From assembly GCA_035552155.1 (NCBI GenBank), contig DASZLX010000051.1:31086-95085 (forward strand): a stretch of DNA of 64,000 nucleotides. Reading direction: 5' to 3'. Position 1 is the stretch's first letter. Every line of letters begins with the position of its first letter. The notes under the pieces are model-generated. The model was given only the letters and a program-made list of their open reading frames with translations. It had not been told where the DNA came from and did not search any database. Shown piece after piece: positions 1 to 9,653 of this stretch. Position numbers and translations under genes: made by a program. The DNA comes from DASXHY01 sp035552155. GTDB lineage: Bacteria; Verrucomicrobiota; Verrucomicrobiia; Limisphaerales; DASXHY01.

Positions 1-113
1 GTTAGGAATCCGGGTTACGAGATGTTTTGCAAATTGGATAGGCGAGAGCAAAATGTTGAAAGCGACCGGCAATGTCAGTCAATGCGAATAGTATATCCAA
101 ATGGAAATCTTAA

Positions 114-2228
114 ATGAGATCGCCTTTATCATCCCTTTTCGGACTCGCAATAATCCTGGCTTTTTTGTCCCCTCCGATCCTGGCGCAGGTGCCGACGGGC
201 GTGCCGTCACTGGATGAGATGGCGGGCGACTGGCTGCCGATGAAGGACGTGGCGAACCCGCCGGACGTCAATAATTTTCACGACATGCTCCTGGTCGACC
301 GTGACCTCGTTTCCTTTTTTTGCAATCCCGGAGACTGGCTCTGGAACGGCAAACCACGTTTTGGTTATCCGCCAGTCACCCTGACGATTGCAGGCAAGGA
401 ATATCCGGCGACGGAGTGCCGCTGGTATCCTTATCGCGCCCTGCGCCGCAATCCCGATTGCGCCGGACTGGCCGTCGAAACGGACACGCGGATGATTAAC
501 GAGCAACACGCCGTTCTGATCCGCGTGCAGGTCGCCAATCCGCTGGCGACGAAAACCAATGTGGGACTTACGCTGTCCGTTTCAGGCTGGTTGCAGGCTG
601 ACGGAATTTCCGCTTTCAATACGAACCAACGTCCGGGTTTCGTGACCGTCATCCGTCCCGCGACGAAACCGCACGCAACCACGAATGAGAACGGAATGGT
701 TCGTTGGTACTGGCACTTGCCTTTAGCGGCGGAAGGCACGAATGAGATTGAGTTCGTCGCGGGCGACGGGGAGGCAGCTGAGGCGTCGAAAGTCCGGGCG
801 GATGTGAGGCGCTGGACGTCTGGGTTTGCAGAAGAATTCGACGGTTTCAAACGATGTTGGGAGCAGCGCTGGGCCGATGCATTTACGTCCGGCAATCACC
901 ATTTCTCCGGGAGCCTGCCGGTATTGGTCACGGACAACGCCGCGCTAAAGCGAAACTATTACATGGGTATTCTCACCCTGCTGGAATTGGAGCGCACCCA
1001 GTTTCCGGTGCATCCGCGCTCTTTTATTACTAGCGGCGAGCGGGCGCCCGGCACCCAGTTTTATTGGGACGCTTCGATGCAGAGCACCGTCTGGGCGCTG
1101 CTTGAACCCGCCGGCATGAAGGCCACACTGCGCCGCTGGTTGGTGCAAAACCCGCGCTCCGGTTCTTTCATTTATCTTACGCAAACCAATGGTTTCGATA
1201 CGAAGGTTTACGACCGCATCACCGGTTACGCGTTCAATGCCTGCACGATTTTCAAAACGGCGCTGGTTTATCTTCGCGTTACCGGCGATTTGGCTTTTCT
1301 CGATGAAAAATTGGAGGACGGTGAAACCGTGCTTAAGCGCATGGACCAATTGGCAACGGATTGGAAAACGCTCGTTCGCACCGGCAGTCCGCTGGCGGAT
1401 TACGGAGAAAACCGGAACCTGCTCGAATGCGCACCGGCCTACATCGGCCGTGTCGCTTCCTGCAACGCGCAAGACGTCTGGATGATGCGCCAGGATGCCG
1501 CCCTTCAAGAGCTGAAAGGCAACGCCGCCGGCGCCCGTAAACTGCGCGACGACGCGGAGAAACTTTTGCCCGCCATACTGTCGCTTTACAAGCGCGGCGA
1601 TGGCGTCTGGTATGGCTTGCACAATGACGGCAAGCGTGTCGAACTGCGGCATTGCGTGGATTATATATATGTTGGCGACGCGCTCGCAGGAGACCTGGCC
1701 CCGGATGTTCGACGCGAAATGACGGATTTTGTGAAGCGCGAACTGCTCACCCGGGATTGGATGCGCGCCATGAGCCTGAGGGACCCCGCTGCCGCCATTT
1801 CCGATCGCCCTGACCACGGACCGATGGGCGCGTATGATGGCTGGCCCGCTTTGACCGTCGGCACAATGTGGCGGCTCGGGTTCCCGACGGATGCGTTTGA
1901 TTTTTATGGTCGCACGGCGGAGGTGACCAGGGAAGGACCGTTCGCCCAGGCGCGCGAATTTTATGGCCCCGGGCGCGACCAATTTGACGCGCCGATACGA
2001 ATCGCCGAGCGTGAAGGCTGCATGAAGGAATGCATCAGTGGCGCGGCGTTTGCGGATGTCGTGGTGAACACGTTTTTCGGCTTCACGCCATCATTGGATG
2101 GGAAAAATCTTTTGGCAGACCCGCAGACGCCACGTCCGTTTTCCGGGGAATTGCTGAACGTGTCCGCGCGGGGCGGAAAATTCACCATCCGCGCGGGGAA
2201 GGCAGGTGTTGCTTGCGTCAAAAAATAA
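114..2228 (+). CDS. Secreted six-hairpin glycosidase-like protein
   Basis: A 704-residue protein that begins with a clear Sec signal peptide (hydrophobic LFGLAIILAFLSPPILAQ, predicted cleavage after ILA). An N-terminal beta-rich part (about residues 40-240) is followed by an aromatic- and Arg-rich helical region with repeated WxxR/YxxxL patterns and a GAYDGWPALTVGTMWRLGF segment, typical of (alpha/alpha)6 six-hairpin glycosidases such as rhamnosidase-like and trehalase-like enzymes. I cannot assign a CAZy family or name the catalytic acids. It stands 111 bp upstream of the AraC regulator gene on the same strand, which suggests a sugar-utilisation role. The ATG at 114 is the only start that keeps the full signal peptide. 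The secreted (alpha/alpha)6 fold is fairly likely; the substrate is unknown. Confidence 0.6.
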   Translation: MRSPLSSLFGLAIILAFLSPPILAQVPTGVPSLDEMAGDWLPMKDVANPPDVNNFHDMLLVDRDLVSFFCNPGDWLWNGKPRFGYPPVTLTIAGKEYPATECRWYPYRALRRNPDCAGLAVETDTRMINEQHAVLIRVQVANPLATKTNVGLTLSVSGWLQADGISAFNTNQRPGFVTVIRPATKPHATTNENGMVRWYWHLPLAAEGTNEIEFVAGDGEAAEASKVRADVRRWTSGFAEEFDGFKRCWEQRWADAFTSGNHHFSGSLPVLVTDNAALKRNYYMGILTLLELERTQFPVHPRSFITSGERAPGTQFYWDASMQSTVWALLEPAGMKATLRRWLVQNPRSGSFIYLTQTNGFDTKVYDRITGYAFNACTIFKTALVYLRVTGDLAFLDEKLEDGETVLKRMDQLATDWKTLVRTGSPLADYGENRNLLECAPAYIGRVASCNAQDVWMMRQDAALQELKGNAAGARKLRDDAEKLLPAILSLYKRGDGVWYGLHNDGKRVELRHCVDYIYVGDALAGDLAPDVRREMTDFVKRELLTRDWMRAMSLRDPAAAISDRPDHGPMGAYDGWPALTVGTMWRLGFPTDAFDFYGRTAEVTREGPFAQAREFYGPGRDQFDAPIRIAEREGCMKECISGAAFADVVVNTFFGFTPSLDGKNLLADPQTPRPFSGELLNVSARGGKFTIRAGKAGVACVKK

Positions 2229-2339
2229 ACTGCGAGTTTCGTTTCCCGAGTTGAAAGGTACCAATGGCATTCTCATCGCCAGTTCGGCAAAGTAGAGTGA
2301 GTCGAAACGTAACCCTGGTCGGAAGAGATTTATAAAGAC

Positions 2340-3239
2340 ATGGAACGGCCAACGAGAAGGCGGGATAAGCCGGAAGGCTTTGCGGGCGAGCGTCTGGTTG
2401 TGGTGCCGCGCCCGGTGGTCTCCGTCGCGTTGCGGCAACCGCTGCTGAAACACCTGCTTCCGACGGATGCGGGATTTTATCCCAAAGCGCAGGGCCATAA
2501 GTGCACGCGGGAAAAGGGTTGTCCGGAAGCGGTTTTCATTTATTGCGCGCGCGGCAGTGGGTGGTGCGAAATGGCCGGACGCCGGCACGATGTTGCCGAG
2601 GACCAACTGTTGGTGATCCCGCCCTCCACGCCGCATGTTTACGGCGCGGCCAAAAAGGCGCCGTGGACGATCCATTGGTTTCATGCCGTGGGCGAGAATG
2701 TTCCTTTTTACCTGGAAAAACTGGAAGTGACTGAGCGGAAACCCGTGGTTCGGCTGGGGGGAGACGTTCAATTGTTTTCGCTTTTTGAAGACGTGCTCGA
2801 AGGGCTGGAACACGGTTCGACACTGACGCATTTAACTTACGCCGCACATTCGTTGTCCCATTTAATGGGAGTAATCCTGCGGCACAAGGACGAGTTTTGG
2901 CGTGGGGAATCCGATGTGAAGGAACGCGTCGGAAAGAGCATTGAATTCATGAAGGAACACCTGCGGGAACCTCTGCGCATTGCCACGCTCGCAGCGGTGG
3001 TAAATCTATCCCGTTCGCATTACACGGAAATTTTTCACCGCGTGACCGGTTATGCGCCGCTGATGTACTTGAATCACTTGCGGATGCAGCGCGCGGTGCA
3101 GTTGCTTAACGGCTCCAATTTGTCCATCAAGGTTATCAGTGAGCAGCTGGGGTTTTCCGACCAGTTTTATTTTTCCCGCGCCTTCGCAAAACTTCACGGG
3201 CACTCGCCCTCCGAGCATCGGAAGCGTTACAACATGTAG
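2340..3239 (+). CDS. AraC-family transcriptional regulator
   Basis: A 299-residue cytoplasmic DNA-binding regulator. Residues about 20-150 form a cupin-like AraC ligand-binding domain (double GxxH/PxxxPHVY pattern, with IPPSTPHVYG characteristic). Residues about 195-299 form the double helix-turn-helix, with the first recognition segment LAAVVNLSRSHYTEIFHRVTG and the conserved second part ISEQLGFSDQFYFSRAFAKLHGHSP. Length matches the family. By family knowledge such proteins bind a sugar through the cupin and activate nearby catabolic genes. It lies 156 bp before the start of the large beta-repeat protein gene, and a direct-repeat candidate operator sits in that gap. The ATG at 2340 has only a weak, distant purine tract (GGAAGAG near 2321). 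Confidence 0.9.
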   Translation: MERPTRRRDKPEGFAGERLVVVPRPVVSVALRQPLLKHLLPTDAGFYPKAQGHKCTREKGCPEAVFIYCARGSGWCEMAGRRHDVAEDQLLVIPPSTPHVYGAAKKAPWTIHWFHAVGENVPFYLEKLEVTERKPVVRLGGDVQLFSLFEDVLEGLEHGSTLTHLTYAAHSLSHLMGVILRHKDEFWRGESDVKERVGKSIEFMKEHLREPLRIATLAAVVNLSRSHYTEIFHRVTGYAPLMYLNHLRMQRAVQLLNGSNLSIKVISEQLGFSDQFYFSRAFAKLHGHSPSEHRKRYNM

Positions 3240-3292
3240 CAAAAATCGCCAGCCGCGGGAAAAACCGGGTAGCTGATCATTTTTAAAACACC

Positions 3293-3330
3293 GGACAATT
3301 GTCCATGCTCTCCGTTTAGTTGTCCATTCC
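3293..3330 (+). promoter_or_regulatory. Candidate AraC-type operator (direct repeats 21 bp apart)
   Basis: The octamer TTGTCCAT occurs at 3299-3306 and again at 3320-3327, start-to-start distance exactly 21 bp, i.e. two helical turns. The first copy overlaps a perfect 12-bp palindrome, GGACAATTGTCC (3293-3304). Same-strand half-sites about 21 bp apart are the classical arrangement for AraC-family activators. It lies between the AraC gene and the beta-repeat protein gene, 66 bp before the start codon chosen for the latter. The binding protein is inferred from proximity only. Confidence 0.5.
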
Positions 3331-3395
3331 AGTTTAGCACCTCCTGCGGCAGGATGATTGGCGTTCACCAAAAATTCCGAATTCAAAACACACCC

Positions 3396-6300
3396 ATGAA
3401 ACTCCTGACGCCAGTGACGCCTCGTCGTCTCGGACTGCTGCTCGCTTCGACTCTTTTGGTTTTAGCCGCTTCTCCTGCAAAGGCGGGCTACGATTTCTGG
3501 GCCGGGTCGCCGGACGTCGGTGCGACCACCAATTGGACTGACGGCGCCAATTGGACGGACACGGTTCAAACTTATTATAACGAGGTGGAATTCCTGGGCG
3601 CGGGCGCCAGCCCGAACACCAGCACGGCGGTGAACAACGTACTCGACGGTACCAGCGGAGTTTCCCAGATGCCGATTTGGGAACTCGATTATGCCCCGAC
3701 GAATCTCAACTATACGACGTTGATAAATCCCGGCGTCACGCTGACGCTCGGCGCGGGACGCGGCTGGCTGGTCGTCGGCGCAGATCAATTGACCACGGCC
3801 AGTCCGGCTCCGGCCAATGCGGTTGAGACCATTACCATCACAGGCGCGGGCGCTGCGTTGTCCATGGCCGGTAATCTGTATGTGAATCAGGGTTCTTCCA
3901 CGCCGGGTGATTCTCACAATGTCACTCTCGATTTGTCCGGTCTTGATAATTTCACGGACGGCGGGTCGGAAATTTTGGTTGCCAGCGGTGGCGCGCCGCG
4001 CACGCACGGCACGCTATATCTGGCCAGAACAAATCGGATCGCGCTGGGGGATGATTTTCTCATTTGTAATCAATCGTTCAGCAACTCGGTCTCGTGCGCG
4101 GTGTATCTTGGCCAGGCCAATTCGATTTTGACGGGCAGCGGCAATCTGACGATCGGCGGTTTCGGCACCACGACTGCGGGCGCCTGGATGAAATTCAATC
4201 CCGCATTCGTCGGTGGCCCGAATGTGCCAACCGCCTCCATCGGGGGGACGGCCAGTGACGGGCGTGTTATTAATTTCTGGATTGGCAATGCCAATGGTGG
4301 ACCGCAGGTTGCGGGCGCTGCGCTCTGCGATTTGACGGGTGGCAGCGTGTCAGTGCTGGCGCGAACCATGCAGTTGGGACAGGCGGGGAACTCCGGTGCA
4401 AACGCGCAGGGTGTGCTCACCTTTGATGACGGCGTGGTGGACGTAAATAATGCCACCATCGGTAATCAGGAAGTTAGCGGCGGCGGCATGGGGGTTGGCG
4501 TGGTTAATCTTAATTCCAACAGCGTCGCGGGTATGAACGCGACGTTGCGGGTGAACAATACGCTCACTTTGGCGGCTGTCACCGGCAGCATGACACCTGG
4601 CACGGCGGGTTCCATTTATCTTACCGGCGGTGCGCTTTCTGCAGCCAACATTGTGAACGGTGGCGGCGCGACGACGATTGCCTCGACCAACGGAACAATT
4701 TCGATCACGGGAGTAGCTGGAAGTCCGGCGGCACCGATCGGTGCGTTGACTCTGGTTAATTCAACGCTCAATTTCGCGGCCGGTCCCAGCACGACTAATG
4801 TTTTCGCCGGAACTTTTACGACGGGTGGCACGACCAATGTGATCAACATCGCTTCGGTTCTTCCGTCGCCCGCTTATCCGGTCACGATTCACCTGGTGAA
4901 ATACACGGGGAGCATCGGCGGCGCCGGTTACAATTTTGGGCTGGGCAGTCTGCCGTTGTTGACGAGCGGCCATCTTTCCAATAATTCCGCCAACAACTCG
5001 ATTGATTTGGTTTTGACCGCCGGGCCGCTTACTGACACGTGGACCGGTTTGCACAGTGGCGATTGGGATACGACCACCGCGAATTGGAGCGCCGGTGGGC
5101 CGGTTACTTATTCTGACGGAGCGTTTGTGCAATTTCTGGATGGATCCAGTGCGAGCACAGTCAACCTGACGACTGCGTTGGCGCCGGGCGGAATCACGGT
5201 CAGCAACACCGCGCTTAATTATACTTTTGACGGCATCGGGAAAATCGGCGGCGGCATCAGCTTGAATAAACTGGGAACCGGCACGCTCATTTTGGACAAT
5301 AGCGGTATCAATGATTTCACGGGCGGTGTTAATATCGGAAACGGAACGCTGCAGATTGGCAATGGCGACACTTCCGGCAATTTACCAACTGGGGGAGTGA
5401 ATGATAACGGCACTCTCGCTTACGACCGCGCTGATGATATTGCCCTGAATAACGCCATTTCCGGCACGGGTGGATTTAGCCAGGAGGGTTCCGGCACTAC
5501 GCTGACTCTCAGTGGAGGCAACACGTTCAGCGGGCAGGTGTTGGTGACCAATGGAAGCACGTTGAAGCTCGCCAGCAGCACGGCGCTAGGTTTGGGTGGC
5601 GCGGCGATTGTGGCCGACGGATCCACGCTGGATGTGAATGGATATACGGCCACCAAGACGCTCATTGTGGCGGGTGCCGGCGTCAACGGGAACGGCGCGC
5701 TGACTTCCAGTGGAACGATCTATGACAATCCCGGTCCGGGAGCGGCCACGAATATTGTTCTTTCGGGTGACACCACTTTCACGTTCCCAACGCGCTGGGA
5801 TCTTGGCTCGGCCTCGGGTGGCAGCGTCCTGACCACTGACGGGCACGGATACAATCTTACGTTGAACAGCAGTTCCGGTTATTTCGAGTGGAACAATCTT
5901 TCGGTGCAATCACCGCTGTCGAATATCGTGATCACAGCGGGCAATCTTGGTGTCGTCGGTGCGACGACTTTCGGTGATCCGAATGGCACGTTGGTGTTGT
6001 CGCCGAACGCCGGAGTGACTTTTTACGGGCCGAATGTGTTTCTCAACAAACAAGTGGATTTCCAGAACGGCGCGAGTATCGCTGTCGGTTCCGGAAATAA
6101 CTTGATGAACGGCGCCATGACTCTGGAGGCGGGTTTCTGCACGTTCAATATCGGAGGCGGCCAGTCGTTGACGCTGAGCAATGTCCTCAGCGGCTCGGGA
6201 GCATTCTACCAAACGGGCGGCAACGGAACGGCCACTTTGTGGGGCAATAGTCCTCTCTTTACCGGTGGCGTCCTGCTGTTCAACGGACAAATGAATCTTA

Positions 6301-8711
6301 ACGGATTGATCGGAAGCGGCGTCACCAGTCAATCGGGAACCACTCTGGCCGGGACTGGAACCGCCAATGGGTTGGTGGACGTCGGCGGCGCATTTTATCC
6401 GGGCGGAGCGAGTGTTGCGGGAACTTTCACTTCGGGCGGAGGACTGACGCTGGAAAGTTCCGCGGCGGTGACCATGGATCTCGCGCCGACTACCGCTACC
6501 GGTGGAGGAGTGAACGATTTAATCGCCATCACCGGTGACCTGACCGCCAATGGCAACAACATCACCATCAATCCGCTCACCGGCACGCTCGCGAGCGGGA
6601 CTTATGTGTTGATGACTTATTCCGGAAATCTCATCGGTTCTTTCGGAACGGCTGCCACGGTGACCACTTCACGTTACAGTCTCGCTTTGGACACCAGCAC
6701 GCCGCATCAGGTGAAATTGATTGTCGGCGGCGCAGCGAATGTCCTGGCGTGGAACAATAATTCCGGAAACAACGAATGGGATGTGCAAAATTCCGTGAAC
6801 TGGACGAATCTCACCACTCACGCCTTGGATCAGTTCTTCACTTCGGATGCGGTATTGCTGGATGACCGTGGCGCGCAGGGGCCGCATCCGAGCACGAGTT
6901 TGACCATCGAGGCCGGCCAAATCGTCGCTCCGAGCGTGGTCACGAATAATTCAACAACCAATTATACTATTAGCGGCGCCGGAAAGATCAGTGGCGGAGC
7001 CAGCCTGTTCAAGCTGGGACCGAGTACTTTGACCATAAATACCACGAACGATTTCACCGGCAACGTCAACGTCGCGGCGGGCACCCTGCAAATGAACGGT
7101 CAGTTGCAGGGCAGTTCCTCGCCGTTGGGTGCGGCGAGTGGAACGGTATCGGTGACCAATGGCGCAGCGCTGATCGTGAATTTGCAGGGAGGTTATCCGG
7201 CCGGTGATATCGGTTTCGCGGCCAAACCGGTGGTGATTTCCGGCAGCGGTGTGGATGGCAAGGGCGCGGTGCAGATTGTCGGCAATCCAATTTACAATGA
7301 TTCCAGCACGCTCACTGGTCTCGGCGCGAACGTGAAGCTCGCGGGAGATGCGGTCGTCGGCGGCACGACACGTTGGGATTGGGGCTATCCAAGTTTGGGG
7401 GCCACGTTGAGCACGGGGGGCAGCAATTACAACTTCACGGCCATCGAATCGGGTTATACTCAATGGAGGAATCTGACGATTGATACCAATCTTGGAAATT
7501 TCGATTTCTATCAAACGGCAAACAGCCAGCAGACGTGGGCGGTCTCCGCGATGGGCGGAAGCCTCGGCAATCCCACGAATGTGCTGACGCTTCATTCGAA
7601 CGTCCTGATGGATATTAGTCACGACAGCGTGCCGGGTGACAGCGGTTACGCGAAGGTCATCCATATTCTTCCCACGGCTGGATTCCAATATCAGCCCGGC
7701 GGCGGCAACGGAGATTACCGTCTCGGGAGCAGTTTCATCATGGAAGACGGTTCCATGTTCGCGTTCTACAACGGCAATGGCGGCAGTGGCAGCGGCACGG
7801 TGATAAGCGGGCCCGTCAAACTGAATGGGTTGGTGCACCTCCAGATTGGCGATAGCACGGTGACCTTCAGCAATGTCATCAGTGGCGCGGGCGGTTTCTA
7901 CTGGGACAATTACAACAACACGGTGTTGTTCACCGCGACGAACACATATCAGGGCATCACGGACATTCGCAGTGGCCGCACCTTGGCACTGGGCGGTAAC
8001 GGCTCCATTTCCAGCAGCACTAACATCAGCCTGGCGGCCAGCGCGACCCTGGATGTCAGCGGTCGCGTGGACGAGACGCTGACGCTGGCTGCGGGTCAGA
8101 CCCTGCAAGGCAACGGCACGGTCAACGGCACGTTAACCGCGAGTGCGGGTTCCACCGTTTCGCCGGGCGGCGCGAACTCCATCGGCACATTGACGGTGAC
8201 CAATGCGATCAACATGTCGGCTAGCACAACGGTGATTGAAGTGAACAAGACCGCGGCCACGCAGGATCAACTGAACTGTGCTGCCGCCATTACCTACGGA
8301 GGCACATTGAATGTGACGAATCTTTCCGGCACCTTGACGGCGGGTGATAGCTTCAAAGTATTCAACGCTGGGAGTTATAGTGGCGGCTTCAGTTCCATTG
8401 TCCCGCCACCGGGCGCCGGTCTATCATGGGATCCGACTGGTCTCACCAACGGAACTCTCCGAGTCGTGTCGTCCGTCACGCAGCCGACGATTGGTAGGAT
8501 TACCGTGTCAGGCGGCAATATCATCATTACCGGCCAGGACAATACTGGTTCCAGCGGCACGTATCACATCCTGACTGCCACCAATGTTTCTTTGCCACTG
8601 TCTGATTGGGTGGTTCTGACGAATGGAAATTTCGACGCGAGTGGAGATTTCTCTTCGACCAATGCGCTCGGGACCAGTGCACGCCAATTCTACATCCTGC
8701 AGATTCCATGA
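3396..8711 (+). CDS. Giant secreted autotransporter-associated beta-strand repeat protein
   Basis: A 1771-residue secreted protein, probably forming a long beta-helix on the cell surface or outside the cell. I chose the ATG at 3396 because it gives a compact signal peptide (MKLLTPVTPRRLGLLLAS... ending AKAGYDF); an ATG 42 bases upstream only adds a hydrophilic leader. The body is rich in Gly, Thr, Asn and Ser and carries passenger-associated transport repeats such as LGTGTLILDNSG and GNGTLQIGNG. At least two modules are paralogous: a WTGLHSGDWDTTTANW-type start near residue 560 and a WNNNSGNNEWDV-type start near residue 1125 each lead into an ISGxGKI...FTGxVNV block. No C-terminal autotransporter beta-barrel is present; the protein ends in RQFYILQIP. 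The pseudopilin gene overlaps its stop codon. The repeat family is clear; function is unknown. Confidence 0.85.
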   Translation: MKLLTPVTPRRLGLLLASTLLVLAASPAKAGYDFWAGSPDVGATTNWTDGANWTDTVQTYYNEVEFLGAGASPNTSTAVNNVLDGTSGVSQMPIWELDYAPTNLNYTTLINPGVTLTLGAGRGWLVVGADQLTTASPAPANAVETITITGAGAALSMAGNLYVNQGSSTPGDSHNVTLDLSGLDNFTDGGSEILVASGGAPRTHGTLYLARTNRIALGDDFLICNQSFSNSVSCAVYLGQANSILTGSGNLTIGGFGTTTAGAWMKFNPAFVGGPNVPTASIGGTASDGRVINFWIGNANGGPQVAGAALCDLTGGSVSVLARTMQLGQAGNSGANAQGVLTFDDGVVDVNNATIGNQEVSGGGMGVGVVNLNSNSVAGMNATLRVNNTLTLAAVTGSMTPGTAGSIYLTGGALSAANIVNGGGATTIASTNGTISITGVAGSPAAPIGALTLVNSTLNFAAGPSTTNVFAGTFTTGGTTNVINIASVLPSPAYPVTIHLVKYTGSIGGAGYNFGLGSLPLLTSGHLSNNSANNSIDLVLTAGPLTDTWTGLHSGDWDTTTANWSAGGPVTYSDGAFVQFLDGSSASTVNLTTALAPGGITVSNTALNYTFDGIGKIGGGISLNKLGTGTLILDNSGINDFTGGVNIGNGTLQIGNGDTSGNLPTGGVNDNGTLAYDRADDIALNNAISGTGGFSQEGSGTTLTLSGGNTFSGQVLVTNGSTLKLASSTALGLGGAAIVADGSTLDVNGYTATKTLIVAGAGVNGNGALTSSGTIYDNPGPGAATNIVLSGDTTFTFPTRWDLGSASGGSVLTTDGHGYNLTLNSSSGYFEWNNLSVQSPLSNIVITAGNLGVVGATTFGDPNGTLVLSPNAGVTFYGPNVFLNKQVDFQNGASIAVGSGNNLMNGAMTLEAGFCTFNIGGGQSLTLSNVLSGSGAFYQTGGNGTATLWGNSPLFTGGVLLFNGQMNLNGLIGSGVTSQSGTTLAGTGTANGLVDVGGAFYPGGASVAGTFTSGGGLTLESSAAVTMDLAPTTATGGGVNDLIAITGDLTANGNNITINPLTGTLASGTYVLMTYSGNLIGSFGTAATVTTSRYSLALDTSTPHQVKLIVGGAANVLAWNNNSGNNEWDVQNSVNWTNLTTHALDQFFTSDAVLLDDRGAQGPHPSTSLTIEAGQIVAPSVVTNNSTTNYTISGAGKISGGASLFKLGPSTLTINTTNDFTGNVNVAAGTLQMNGQLQGSSSPLGAASGTVSVTNGAALIVNLQGGYPAGDIGFAAKPVVISGSGVDGKGAVQIVGNPIYNDSSTLTGLGANVKLAGDAVVGGTTRWDWGYPSLGATLSTGGSNYNFTAIESGYTQWRNLTIDTNLGNFDFYQTANSQQTWAVSAMGGSLGNPTNVLTLHSNVLMDISHDSVPGDSGYAKVIHILPTAGFQYQPGGGNGDYRLGSSFIMEDGSMFAFYNGNGGSGSGTVISGPVKLNGLVHLQIGDSTVTFSNVISGAGGFYWDNYNNTVLFTATNTYQGITDIRSGRTLALGGNGSISSSTNISLAASATLDVSGRVDETLTLAAGQTLQGNGTVNGTLTASAGSTVSPGGANSIGTLTVTNAINMSASTTVIEVNKTAATQDQLNCAAAITYGGTLNVTNLSGTLTAGDSFKVFNAGSYSGGFSSIVPPPGAGLSWDPTGLTNGTLRVVSSVTQPTIGRITVSGGNIIITGQDNTGSSGTYHILTATNVSLPLSDWVVLTNGNFDASGDFSSTNALGTSARQFYILQIP

Positions 8712-9559
8712 AGTCGTATTTGATCGAACAACACGTGAGTGGGGGAAGAAGCGGGCGGGGGGGCGCCCGCCGGGTGGGATTCACGCTGATTGAACTGCTG
8801 GTGGTGATCGCGATCATCGCGATCTTAGCCGCGATGTTACTGCCCGCATTGGCGGGAGCCAAATTGAAGGCGCAACAGGTGACCTGCCTGAATAATCTCA
8901 AGCAGATCGCGCTGGCCAGCAAGATGTATGCGGATGAAACGGGAGCGTGGGTGGGGCCGCTCACACCGGACCCCACGCTCAGCCAGGGCGACTGGATGGG
9001 CGCGATGCTGAATTATTACAATAGGGCTACCAATGTCTTGTTTTGCCCATTGGCACCGGACAAGGGAGTCCCCGCCGGTGTGGTGAATCCTTCCGGAAAA
9101 GCGGATGCCGCCTGGCACTGGACGATATCGACTCCACCCTATTCGGCGAGTTACGGAATAAACAAATGGTTGTCGCCAACGCCTGGCCTTGCCAATTCCG
9201 TCGCTCATCCCAATTATCTTTACAAGGCGGAAGCTATCGTTCCCTCGCCATCGATGACCCCATCATTCATGGATGCCGCCTGGATTAATTTCGATCCTTT
9301 GGAAACCGATGCCCCGGCGCGTAATTTATATGACCCATTGAGCAGCAGTTCGTCTGAGGGAATGCCTCGTATCTGCGTGGCGCGGCATGGCAGCCGCCCG
9401 CCCGGTTCAGCTCCGAAAAACATGCTTCCGGGAACCGCGTTGCCGGGCACAATCGACATGGGTTTTGTGGACGGGCATTGCGAAAAAGTGAAGTTGGACA
9501 CTTTGTGGGAATATTATTGGCATTTAAACTGGCTTGTTCCGCCCATGAGGCCACCCTGA
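8708..9559 (+). CDS. Pseudopilin-like protein (prepilin N-cleavage motif, H-X-DG tail)
   Basis: A 283-residue protein starting at an ATG that overlaps the preceding stop in an ATGA arrangement, indicating translational coupling to the beta-repeat protein. Residues about 24-50 contain the type IV prepilin cleavage/methylation signal GFTLIELLVVIAIIAILAAM, cut between Gly and Phe by prepilin peptidase in this family, followed by a hydrophobic helix. The soluble C-terminal part has the pseudopilin 'DG' signature FVDGHCEKVKLD near the end. Such proteins are highly expanded in Verrucomicrobiota and Planctomycetota, and their role is unresolved (type II secretion pseudopilin or surface fibre). A longer reading from 8606 exists but would bury the signal 57 residues in, so I rejected it. 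Confidence 0.88.
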   Translation: MKSYLIEQHVSGGRSGRGGARRVGFTLIELLVVIAIIAILAAMLLPALAGAKLKAQQVTCLNNLKQIALASKMYADETGAWVGPLTPDPTLSQGDWMGAMLNYYNRATNVLFCPLAPDKGVPAGVVNPSGKADAAWHWTISTPPYSASYGINKWLSPTPGLANSVAHPNYLYKAEAIVPSPSMTPSFMDAAWINFDPLETDAPARNLYDPLSSSSSEGMPRICVARHGSRPPGSAPKNMLPGTALPGTIDMGFVDGHCEKVKLDTLWEYYWHLNWLVPPMRPP

Positions 9560-9653
9560 GGAGGATGAAACCGCGCCACTTCCGCCGGCAAACTTCCAGT
9601 TGCCCGGCGCATGGATTTCATTTTCGTCTAATTTATCTGCCAACTGACGTCTA

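Noticed and set aside
945..1982. 345-codon open frame on the - strand
   Set aside because: Antisense shadow of the secreted glycosidase-like gene; its translation lacks domains and has a mirrored codon bias.
6951..8108. 385-codon open frame on the - strand
   Set aside because: Antisense to the beta-repeat gene; Arg/His-rich low-complexity product typical of shadow frames in GC-rich DNA.
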